Shown here: positions 17,301-25,084 of the stretch, in pieces | How the letters are laid out: the number at the start of each line of letters is the position of its first letter | Position numbering within the stretch: position 1 is the first letter of the stretch | Source of the DNA: a virus | Reading direction: 5' to 3' (one strand) | IMG/VR virus record: IMGVR_UViG_3300006921_003544 | Coordinates: 1-62,289 of that record | DNA: 62,289 bases | Made by a program: the position numbers and the translations under genes | Notes under the pieces: model-generated | The model's database searches: none | What the model saw: the letters and a program-made list of their open reading frames with translations, nothing else | Told to the model about the DNA's origin: nothing

Positions 17301-17983
17301 GTCCAAATAATTTATTTCTATATGAAGGAGCATCTGATAGAAAACTAAGTTTTAACCTTAAAGTAGCTGCTTTATCTAGATATGATGTAAAGATGATGTG
17401 GACAAAGGTGAATTATTTAACTAGTTTATGTTATCCCCACATTGATGAGGCTACTCAACAAATGAAAGGGCCAGTCGTTGGATTGACTTTAGGAGATTGG
17501 TTTAATGATGAACCAGGATTTTTCGATTCGGTTAACATTACAGTCGATACTTCAGCTCCGTGGGATATAAACCTAGAAGATCATAACTATAGACAAGGGC
17601 TTGGAGGACAGCTATTAGATAGTGCAATGAAAGGTGGAATATCAGGATTAGTAAACACAGGTCTAAATAAATTAAAGGATGTTGCAAAGGGGACATTGGG
17701 TAATCAAGCTATCGATAAAGATGGTAGACAAGTAGCCCAACTTCCTCAGGTTATTGATATTACATTAGGATTCACATCAATGGCTTCAGCCAATAGAAAA
17801 GTAGGAGGAGATATGTTTGGATTCATGGATGCGGATGGAGCATGGGTTACTGATAAAGAAGGAAAAGCGGATGGTAAATTCCCAAAACCATCACTACTAG
17901 ATCGAGTTATGGGAGGAGGACCTGGATCATTTGCAAGCTCGGGTGCTGGAAAAGTTCTAGGTGGTGTGTTGGGTAGGAGATAA
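14396..17983 (+). CDS. Large baseplate / tail-tube initiator protein (gp48/gp54-like C-terminus)
   Basis: A 1195-aa protein starting immediately after the tape-measure stop. The C-terminal part (about residues 928-1130) carries a pattern shared by baseplate tube-initiator proteins: TLRFRSYITAINDS, GVKYLGRPNNLFLYEG, LSFNLKVAALSRYD, then a VVGLTLGDW strand and LPQVIDITLGFTSM. T4 gp48 and gp54 are only 320-364 aa, so about 900 residues are added in front. Near the N-terminus (about 23-185) a degenerate repeat of about 20 residues recurs (GRFETSPVK, GRNEESNIV, GRFEVSGID, GRFETSNIE). The middle is Ser/Thr/Asn-rich and beta-like. The exact T4 equivalent is uncertain. Confidence 0.6.
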   Translation: MALKNLTSDLSDYFKKEPSKPTGRFQQPDREMSDLDVHGKLETYKRPEIKSDPAGNPIIPTNFDQPDTKTRYTDNFESKLIRLASVDITQTSLEGRFETSPVKVNEISISGNNETSTYDPEQTNPKGRNEESNIVIPTIATDGRFEVSGIDPVISVLKGRFETSNIEPIQSVLEGYQVKTDGNGNKLPSHIEIENTTTFGIQNEGDLTPAIYQYGKAVKSDGSLVSINDSDSHTFSERPVKSGGALPYSSLLDVTGNPSSYSTSLNSINGIGTFHIHTTTGTNTAISSNLAFDNVQSTSTGQAPENYYWSSQGIASINQPFRVGYHIDATTEIHDKINNKYTTDFNTIGFIEPDGSTQHRLQDISAINIAPATYISQLTPSPLNYVIPFDATDANSVTFNFGYDIITNAISNNQGQTFTVLSSATSPYSDITITGLHSGNIDTLHANNASVFGLDMVQSFIVDGQDTITPISEVTITGGKDSFTTDTLEDSQTIGTPLFGGKTYEQVGKTNPTVATDVVTLADQIELGNSLIDDHYTVGFTPNMSQTFGGGEEGSKYLGIENDTYTHPGISNRYSHKSIVESAFGQGSTFATANTGTPTAISYDVNSHLTPVALRTFTINSTGPINNIQLVNGTDEVEFQENFSSARTGQVGGAYIHRLGPYGMDTTITGVAGLSSDMQNELPKLYNDGSGITQYGIPLGDKPKSYEKNFEDNTVDEGTSYGSYIIDKIKSGADEKWYESAFPALSGKNLSSAKAGFDELKKMMKRKKTYRIWETHNSYTLQGNQGLHKGLEHFGIVSGGSSLADGWFPEFTNIAQAGNTTANRYYSVLGYPGLMVAYGVASSGAVSHLDFRALINDPLATFYGESTIANYDVNNLVSRGGSYNQGRPGLARRDYRQATTKTKPYGGDAITQQAITGVDIKAMEKEYGDLIKFYIKDPIGKKTLRFRSYITAINDSVGATWTGVKYLGRPNNLFLYEGASDRKLSFNLKVAALSRYDVKMMWTKVNYLTSLCYPHIDEATQQMKGPVVGLTLGDWFNDEPGFFDSVNITVDTSAPWDINLEDHNYRQGLGGQLLDSAMKGGISGLVNTGLNKLKDVAKGTLGNQAIDKDGRQVAQLPQVIDITLGFTSMASANRKVGGDMFGFMDADGAWVTDKEGKADGKFPKPSLLDRVMGGGPGSFASSGAGKVLGGVLGRR

Positions 17984-17986
17984 TAT

Positions 17987-18289
17987 ATGAATAGATATGA
18001 ATTTAACAATCCCATTATTAAAAAAGATAAGAAACGTATACAAGGACAAACTGTATACCCACCAATCATGCCAAGATCTACAGATCTATATGTGACGGTA
18101 AGAGATGGACAAAGATTAGATACAATAGCTAATGAGTATTATGGAGATCCTTCAAAATGGTGGATTATTGCTCAAGCAAATAATATAACAGGTGGTACCC
18201 TGTTTACAAAACCGGGATCTCAAATTAGGATCCCACAAGAAGTAGGAAAAATTAACGCAGATTTACAAAAATTAAATCAGGAAAGATAG
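17987..18289 (+). CDS. LysM-like baseplate protein (gp53-like)
   Basis: A 100-aa protein whose residues about 32-87 form a LysM/gpX-type module: DLYVTVRDGQRLDTIANEYY, then GDPSKWWIIAQANNI, closing with KPGSQIRIP. Such modules occur in baseplate wedge protein gp53 of T4 and in tail protein X of P2-like phages, where they hold baseplate parts together rather than degrade wall. It lies three bases after the preceding baseplate gene and before the large hub gene. It is shorter than T4 gp53 (196 aa), so the gp53 name is by analogy. Confidence 0.7.
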   Translation: MNRYEFNNPIIKKDKKRIQGQTVYPPIMPRSTDLYVTVRDGQRLDTIANEYYGDPSKWWIIAQANNITGGTLFTKPGSQIRIPQEVGKINADLQKLNQER

Positions 18290-18292
18290 GTT

Positions 18293-21200
18293 ATGGCATT
18301 ATTTTTATCACCAATCCCAGAAACGGTGCTGAATGAATTAGAGAAACGTGCACAGGTATTAGGTAATTCATCGGGAGGAACACGATTAGATTTATCAAGC
18401 GGTATATCCGGAGCAAGTGAGTGGAAGCTTAGTAGAACACCGTGGGTTAGAGCAGCTTCATTCGCAGTTCTTAGGGATAGTATGAATAATTCGTTCAGAA
18501 CTTTTTGGGCGAACAATGGAGGAACTATAGATGAAGCAAGAGAGAAGTGGCCATCTTTTGGAGAAGAACATATATATCCTCATCCACGAAAAAACCACCA
18601 CAGATTAAAAAATGTTTTATATGGAGGAGGATTGAAAGATATGATGAATACATCTTTAGACCCTACTACCTATACAAATATATTAGACGATTATGCAACC
18701 TATAATAGTGGATTCGAAGGAAATTTCGGAAATAAACTTGAAGGGTATAAAACCAACCGAGGAGGACCAGGAAGTGATAAGAATTCACGAGCAGGGGTAC
18801 CGACTCCAGGTATAACTAACATCTCTATTGAGAATGTTGGCCAATTAGGATCATTGAAAAAAATTGATATGTCGGTACAATGTCACGACTTCGCTCAATT
18901 ACAAATGATAGAATCATTATTTATGGCACCTGGCATAACATGTTTATTGGAATGGGGATGGTCAGTAGATTCATCTGGAGGAAATGTTCAACAAAACTTG
19001 GTAGATATAACTGATAATGAAGTTTTATCAAATGTAACAAAACTACATTCAACATTGTTAGATAAATCAAAGTCATTAAATTATTCTTATGAAGGAGCAA
19101 TTGCAACAATAACAAATTATACTTGGTCAGCAAAAGAAAATGGATCTTTCGATTGTAGGATATCAATGAGATCTCGTGGTGAAGCTATGCTGGGAACTCA
19201 GATTAAATCAGCTCATGCTCCTTTATTTCATTCAATAGGAAAAATTTCGACTAGATATAATGCATTAAAATTTAATATAGAACCGAAGGATAGAAAGGAA
19301 ACTCAACATTCTAGAACAGGAATTGCATATGATGCTAATGGAAATATAGCACAACAACATTTAGAATCAAAAATGGGAACTCTCCCAAACCAATATTATC
19401 CATCATTCCATGCCGCAGCATTATCAGTAGGACTAAACGGAAAGATAGCAGGACAGACGGGCGATCTTAGTATTCTAGGTGCTGAAAATGTTTCAATGCC
19501 AGCTTTTCCAAGATGGTATTATAAATATAAAATGCAACAAGCTGCAGCCGAACGAAATCGAATAGCGGATGCTGCCAAAAATTCAGTTACAAATGGAAAT
19601 AAAAATGCAGATGTTCAAAAGAAATTAGCAAAACAGATTGCACAAGAAACGATAGCAAATTATGTTGGAGATATCATAGCCCCAGCAGTTGCAAAAAATA
19701 GTGCAGGAAGTGGAGTAATGGCAAAAAGTACAGCAACTGTTGGAGCAACATCGGGAGATGCTGAGAGTGGTATCAATAACCAACATAAGTATGGTGGTGA
19801 CCTAAAGACAAATTATGGATTATCTAAAAAACCAGCTTCTGTTGGTGAGACGTATTATGGTCAAATGATTGCTCCATCAACTTGGGGTTCTCATTATAAG
19901 AGAACATCCGGCCCCAGTGTTGGAGGTTATGGTACGTGGTTCTATTTTATAGGATCGACGAAGGCACCTTGGACAGACTCCAAACGATCTAGATCGTTAT
20001 TAGGACAATCATATAGTGATGTGGATGTACAAGGTTTAGGGAAAGGAACTTATAATGACGTATTTTATGGAGGAACAGGAGCTCCATCAGTTCAAGCAAT
20101 GTACCGAGAAGAGATTACAATTGGAGGTAAAAAATATAGATTATTAACTGGAGCATATCTTCCGTGGGGAACTGGTGGTCCTTGGGCCAGCAACTGGTCA
20201 GATACAATTAACTCTCCATTAAGAACATATGATGACAATCCTTCAAAAGGAGGTAATCTTATTAAAGGCTTCTATGATTACTACAGATACGTCCATACCA
20301 ACTACGGTAGTGAAAATCAACCATCTTCTGAAGTGTATGCAGGAAAGATGGATAAGACTCTTTCCGGTGCAAAAAAAGCATCTTTCGTTTCTCATCCAAT
20401 GCTCCATGTTGTTTCAAAAGTGTTTCCGGGATTCTATTCGGGTGGTAAGGGAAGTGGACAGATCAAAACCTATACAGGTAAACACATCGGTAGTTCTGGT
20501 AATGCATTACCAAGTGCAGCTGGCCCGTTAAGCACTTTAGGGCAAGCACTTAAAAGTGCATGCAAACATGCAGGAGATGCAGCAACGTTAGGATTCGAAG
20601 CAGGTTTTGATAAGGATATAGAAAATTATATAACTAAACATTTCGGATCGATTCCTGGTAGTTCAACTGTAGCTAATTATATTGGAGGTGTTAATCCAAT
20701 TACAAAAACTAACTATTACACCAATGATACAGAGATATCACCAGCCCAATCAGCTTGGCAAGAAATGGATGTGATGGTAGGAGCTGGAGGAGCTAAGAAT
20801 AATGGATACGGACTACCAAATTATTTAACGGGTGGTAATGTAGGTAGATATCTAGGAGCAATACATGTACAGTATCCATCGATAGGTATTCATGGGAGAT
20901 TAAGATCTGGTATAGATATGCATTCAATGGCAGGTGGTGCTTGGAGAAGAGCTCAAGACAAAAATTCATTCGGGTTGTATCATGCAGGATCAACAGCCCC
21001 TGCAGGATATTCAGCTGTAGGTCAAGATTATGGTACCAAAGCAGGTTGGCTTTCCGGATCAGGACGTGAAACAATAAGAATTAGAACTCTACCTTCAGGA
21101 ATAAATTCACCTTTCATAGATTATCCTATGCCTTTATTTGGCCATTATTCTAGATTAAATTCAGATGGAACTTTCAGGCTCGTAGGTGATATTGCTGATG

Positions 21201-23065
21201 CAAAGAAAAAATTTATGAATGAAGTCCGTGAAAAGAAGAAGAATGCAGCCTTAGCTAAAAAATTAGCATTCGCAGATGCGTACTCACAATATGAGGAATA
21301 TAGAAAAATTACTGATGGGGAAATATTCATACCATTCAGTGTGTTAGAACAAATTGTCAATGATAATATAGCTATAGAGTCTAAATCAGGACATAAACTA
21401 GTGAAATTTGATAGTGGGGATCATAGATTAGCAGGTGAACCGAGAGAGACTCCAGAAGATTGTACTGACTTGGGGAGAAAGATAAGTGTAGAAAACTTCC
21501 AAAAGAAGATCCTCGATTATAATGATGGAGGCTATAATGTAGATATAAATGATATGACTGCTAACAATGTACCGGTAGGTTCAGTTGGGATACAACCGAT
21601 AAATTTAGAATCAAGATTGTCAGATTATCAAGGTGAAGAAAAGAAAACATTAGAGGATGGATCAGAACCAGCAGCTATTGATACATCGGTATATGGATAT
21701 AATTATGGATTTTCAGATGCATCTAATAATCTTTCTACTTACTTCTATGGAATTGGAAGTGGAGTACCTACTGAAATGTATCAAACAGTAAGTTTGCCGA
21801 GTAAAATATGTAATCATAAGTACTTAGCATCAACTGATCCGAGAGTGTGTATATTACCAGGTCAGACGGGAATAGTAACTTCTCCAGGAGACACAGCATT
21901 TAAGCCAGAACTATATGGAGATGATGCAGCAAATACCATGCTCGCAGATTTATCGGGATATAAAAGATTCACAGACGATCCAGATAGGAAATATGGATAC
22001 TTATCTCACATACTGATAAATACTGAATTTATATATGATTGTTTTGATCAAGCAACTACGATCAAAGACGCAATGCAAAAAGTATTGGATGGTATATCTG
22101 GAGCATGTGGTAATATATGGAATTTCAAGTTTATGATAGACGGTGGTGTAGATTCAGGAACGACTCGAATAGTGGATGCTAATTATTCAAATTTAATGTG
22201 TGATTTAGTAGCTGAATTCCCTGTAATGAGAACTGATAGTATGGTAAGAGGTTATTCATTGGAAAGTAAGATACCTAATGCCATGGCAGTACAAGCATTA
22301 TATGGAAATAATACTATGAATGATGATGGATCCGTTCCAAACAGTCTTTATGAGCTAGGAAATATGTTTGTCGATATTGCACATGAAAACGTCTCGGTAC
22401 CCATAGTATCATCTGAAACGGAAGAAAGTGATGATATATTTGTAGTCCCAAAATCACCCGAAAAACGTGTACAATCATTAGGACATACCTTATCATTCCA
22501 TATACATGAAAATTTATCAGAAGAACATATCAACAATGCAGATAGAATTTTGAAAACGATATTAAATGATAGAAATAATGCAAATGCAGGAGACAACGCA
22601 TTATTAGATCATAATATAATTCCATTGAAGATGTCGTTCGAGATAGATGGGTTGAGCGGCATTCACTTCGGACATGCAGTTACAGCAACTCATCTTCCAC
22701 AACGATATAAAGACACTATATGTTTTCAAGTTACAAACGTAAAGCATGACGTCTCGACATCTGGTTGGAAAACTACAATAGAAGCTATAATGCGTAGACG
22801 ACCTACTGATATGGGAGTTTATACTATAGGACAAGGAGGAGGAGCCTTCAATAAACAAGAAGGAATAAACTTTAAGAAACTAAGTAAGGATCAATTACAA
22901 TTTACTAGAAGTCCTATATCGTGGTATCATGAAGAATCAGCTGCCCAGAAAGAAATAGATGCAAATATAGGAGGAATGTCAATAAATATAAACGGTAATG
23001 TATCTTATAATGATGTTGACGAAACTAATGAAGCTAAAACTAACAAACCTGAAGGTGGAGTATAA
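18293..23065 (+). CDS. Very large baseplate hub-type structural protein
   Basis: At 1590 aa the largest gene of the window. Residues about 169-225 (GVPTPGITNISIENVGQLGS, then LFMAPGITCLLEWGWS) match a segment found in large baseplate proteins of many myoviruses. The C-terminal region (about 1440-1505: SFEIDGLSGIHFGHAV, LPQRYKDTICFQVTNVKHDV, GWKTTIEAIMRRRP) is the hallmark end of gp27/VgrG-like hub proteins. Between are Gly/Ser/Tyr-rich segments of unknown fold and a Lys/Ala-rich helix near 970-1000. I see no clear lysozyme or peptidase active site. It starts with AGGTTATG and is followed after six bases by another probable virion gene. Hub function is inferred. Confidence 0.6.
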   Translation: MALFLSPIPETVLNELEKRAQVLGNSSGGTRLDLSSGISGASEWKLSRTPWVRAASFAVLRDSMNNSFRTFWANNGGTIDEAREKWPSFGEEHIYPHPRKNHHRLKNVLYGGGLKDMMNTSLDPTTYTNILDDYATYNSGFEGNFGNKLEGYKTNRGGPGSDKNSRAGVPTPGITNISIENVGQLGSLKKIDMSVQCHDFAQLQMIESLFMAPGITCLLEWGWSVDSSGGNVQQNLVDITDNEVLSNVTKLHSTLLDKSKSLNYSYEGAIATITNYTWSAKENGSFDCRISMRSRGEAMLGTQIKSAHAPLFHSIGKISTRYNALKFNIEPKDRKETQHSRTGIAYDANGNIAQQHLESKMGTLPNQYYPSFHAAALSVGLNGKIAGQTGDLSILGAENVSMPAFPRWYYKYKMQQAAAERNRIADAAKNSVTNGNKNADVQKKLAKQIAQETIANYVGDIIAPAVAKNSAGSGVMAKSTATVGATSGDAESGINNQHKYGGDLKTNYGLSKKPASVGETYYGQMIAPSTWGSHYKRTSGPSVGGYGTWFYFIGSTKAPWTDSKRSRSLLGQSYSDVDVQGLGKGTYNDVFYGGTGAPSVQAMYREEITIGGKKYRLLTGAYLPWGTGGPWASNWSDTINSPLRTYDDNPSKGGNLIKGFYDYYRYVHTNYGSENQPSSEVYAGKMDKTLSGAKKASFVSHPMLHVVSKVFPGFYSGGKGSGQIKTYTGKHIGSSGNALPSAAGPLSTLGQALKSACKHAGDAATLGFEAGFDKDIENYITKHFGSIPGSSTVANYIGGVNPITKTNYYTNDTEISPAQSAWQEMDVMVGAGGAKNNGYGLPNYLTGGNVGRYLGAIHVQYPSIGIHGRLRSGIDMHSMAGGAWRRAQDKNSFGLYHAGSTAPAGYSAVGQDYGTKAGWLSGSGRETIRIRTLPSGINSPFIDYPMPLFGHYSRLNSDGTFRLVGDIADAKKKFMNEVREKKKNAALAKKLAFADAYSQYEEYRKITDGEIFIPFSVLEQIVNDNIAIESKSGHKLVKFDSGDHRLAGEPRETPEDCTDLGRKISVENFQKKILDYNDGGYNVDINDMTANNVPVGSVGIQPINLESRLSDYQGEEKKTLEDGSEPAAIDTSVYGYNYGFSDASNNLSTYFYGIGSGVPTEMYQTVSLPSKICNHKYLASTDPRVCILPGQTGIVTSPGDTAFKPELYGDDAANTMLADLSGYKRFTDDPDRKYGYLSHILINTEFIYDCFDQATTIKDAMQKVLDGISGACGNIWNFKFMIDGGVDSGTTRIVDANYSNLMCDLVAEFPVMRTDSMVRGYSLESKIPNAMAVQALYGNNTMNDDGSVPNSLYELGNMFVDIAHENVSVPIVSSETEESDDIFVVPKSPEKRVQSLGHTLSFHIHENLSEEHINNADRILKTILNDRNNANAGDNALLDHNIIPLKMSFEIDGLSGIHFGHAVTATHLPQRYKDTICFQVTNVKHDVSTSGWKTTIEAIMRRRPTDMGVYTIGQGGGAFNKQEGINFKKLSKDQLQFTRSPISWYHEESAAQKEIDANIGGMSININGNVSYNDVDETNEAKTNKPEGGV

Positions 23066-23071
23066 TACAAC

Positions 23072-23743
23072 ATGAGCAACTACGAATATAATAAAATAAT
23101 AGACAATTCAGCTGAAATGACGGATCACAGAAAGTTTAATTCTCCAATACATAATCCGATGATACCTACTAGAGCTGAATATAAAATGGGGCATTTCCTT
23201 AGATATTTTGTTATATCAGAAATAGATAATCGTGTAGTGGAAATTGATGACAAACAACATCAAAATGTAGCTAATCCGAAAAAAGGTATAAGTCCACATT
23301 TATGGAAGGCTGTATCAATCGATTGGAAATTGAAAGGACCTAGATTCGATAAAGTAAAAGATGGTGTAATACAGTCAAAAGGTGTATTCACGGTCAATAA
23401 AAAAAGAGTGGATAAATTACTCAAACATAATCCAAAATTATCAGCTGCGGTAAACGACTATACATTATTTGCAAATCTCGAGCTCGAAATGCAAGAAAAT
23501 TTAGAATCAACTCCGGGACTTTTAGTATACAAGAATGATATCAATACAGAATATTCAGGGTTGTATCACATACATCCAACTCATGGACCTATGGAAGGGC
23601 CTTATCACACAGATGTGGATCATGCAAGGTTAGAGTATAAATCGAACATTGACCCAGATGATATATTGAAGGATAATGTAGGTGTATCAGAATCTCCAAC
23701 ACTAAGTCCAGATGATTCGGGAGGAGATAGAGGAGGGTATTAG
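23072..23743 (+). CDS. Putative virion structural protein
   Basis: A 223-aa protein at the end of the structural operon, unrecognised by name. It has a central mixed alpha/beta part with GLYHIHPTHGPMEGPYHT (about residues 168-185), a motif I associate with small baseplate-linked proteins of large phages, and an acidic, Gly-rich tail. It begins seven bases after the hub stop, so it is co-transcribed with baseplate genes. The next gene has its own promoter of the other class, marking this as the last gene of the virion module. Confidence 0.5.
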   Translation: MSNYEYNKIIDNSAEMTDHRKFNSPIHNPMIPTRAEYKMGHFLRYFVISEIDNRVVEIDDKQHQNVANPKKGISPHLWKAVSIDWKLKGPRFDKVKDGVIQSKGVFTVNKKRVDKLLKHNPKLSAAVNDYTLFANLELEMQENLESTPGLLVYKNDINTEYSGLYHIHPTHGPMEGPYHTDVDHARLEYKSNIDPDDILKDNVGVSESPTLSPDDSGGDRGGY

Positions 23744-23774
23744 TTGCATATTCGAAAATAATTTCGTATATTAG
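23744..23774 (+). promoter_or_regulatory. TTG-N20-TATATT promoter before the polA-like gene
   Basis: TTGCA at 23744 and TTTCG-TATATTAG at 23763-23774, with exactly 20 bases between TTG and TATATT. One of six copies with identical spacing, all upstream of replication or metabolism genes. It resembles the Bacteroidetes TTTG/TAnnTTTG promoter. Confidence 0.7.
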
Positions 23775-23788
23775 ATAAAATTTAGGTT

Positions 23789-25084
23789 ATGAATATAATA
23801 GAATCACAAGAATCTTTGATAGATGCATTGGATGGATTGGATAATTCCATCATAATCCCTATATATTGTAACGATATACAACACCCGATGAACAACAATA
23901 TCAGCTTATTGATATTCATATCTGAAGACATACAAATAATACCAATCAACCACCCAGAGGCAGTATGGTTAGCAGATTTAACTATAATAGATAAACATCT
24001 AGCAGATAAAACTTTATTTACAATAGATAAGAAAAGTGTAATGTATTTTCTCAATTGTAATCTAATAGATATTAACATGATCGAATGGATCGAGTGTGGT
24101 AAGACGGTAGATTTAGAACAACACAACACAACATCTCATGATTTCATATCATCTAGGTTCTGGAATAGATCAGATACCAATCAAATAATTCCAATATCTA
24201 AACATCTTGAGAAAGTACAATCGATAAAAAACGAATTGACACGAATAACCAATATATATCTTAAAAAGAACGAATACTTCAATGCATATAATGATATAAC
24301 AATTCCAATATTACATGAAATCGAGAAGCAAGGATTATATACCGAAGCTGGATACGAATATACGCAATATAATCCATATACGACTACTGGAAGACCATCT
24401 AATCGATTCCAAAACATAAATTATGCAGCTCTCAATAAAGAGGATGGATCTAGAGAGCGATTTGTAAGTAGATTTTCAAATGGTAAGCTTATAGAGATGG
24501 ATTTTGATGCTTATCATATAAGACTAATAGCAGATGTGTTGGATCATGAATTACCAACCGGATCAGTTCATGAATATCTTGGCAAGCAATATTTTGGAAA
24601 AGATACTCTTACCAAAGATGAATATAATGAATCTAAAGAAATAAGTTTTCGTATATTATATGGTGGAGTCCCAAAAGAATTCTTGCAAATTGAATTCTTC
24701 GCAAAAGTAGATAAGCTGATTAAAAAGTTATGGCATGAATTTAACACGGAAAACTCAATTCCCACATATTTATTTAAGAGGCCGATGTATAAGAATGTGT
24801 TAACTAGTATGACACCACAGAAATTATTCAATTATTACATCCAATCACTTGAAACCGAGAATAACATCTCGATTTTATCGGAAATTTACAAGGTTATGCA
24901 GAAATATCGCTCAAAACTCGTGCTATATACGTATGATTCCTTCTTATTTGACTTTGATTTGTCCGACGAACAGATATTTATAAACGATGTAATAGACTCC
25001 ATCAAGTTTCCAGTTAAAGTGAAACATGGCTATAATTACAATAACATGACGGACATTAAATATGAACTTGAAACAACTCATTGA
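23789..25084 (+). CDS. Diverged family A (Pol I-type) DNA polymerase-like protein
   Basis: A 431-aa protein with recognisable Pol I landmarks in order: TTTGRPSNRFQN (about residue 197-208), motif A DFDAYHIRLIA (about 238-248, aligning with DYSQIELRLLA and keeping the catalytic Asp, but with His for the Glu steric gate), motif B SKEISFRILYGG (about 281-293, Lys kept) and motif C YDSFLFDF (Asp kept, HD replaced by YD). The first 130 residues look like a shrunken, inactive exonuclease domain (TLFTIDKKSVMYFL) without its acidic residues. It is much shorter than Pol I's Klenow part (about 600 aa). The phage also has a full family B replicase, so this is a second, specialised or structural polymerase. 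It starts with AGGTTATG. Confidence 0.72.
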   Translation: MNIIESQESLIDALDGLDNSIIIPIYCNDIQHPMNNNISLLIFISEDIQIIPINHPEAVWLADLTIIDKHLADKTLFTIDKKSVMYFLNCNLIDINMIEWIECGKTVDLEQHNTTSHDFISSRFWNRSDTNQIIPISKHLEKVQSIKNELTRITNIYLKKNEYFNAYNDITIPILHEIEKQGLYTEAGYEYTQYNPYTTTGRPSNRFQNINYAALNKEDGSRERFVSRFSNGKLIEMDFDAYHIRLIADVLDHELPTGSVHEYLGKQYFGKDTLTKDEYNESKEISFRILYGGVPKEFLQIEFFAKVDKLIKKLWHEFNTENSIPTYLFKRPMYKNVLTSMTPQKLFNYYIQSLETENNISILSEIYKVMQKYRSKLVLYTYDSFLFDFDLSDEQIFINDVIDSIKFPVKVKHGYNYNNMTDIKYELETTH

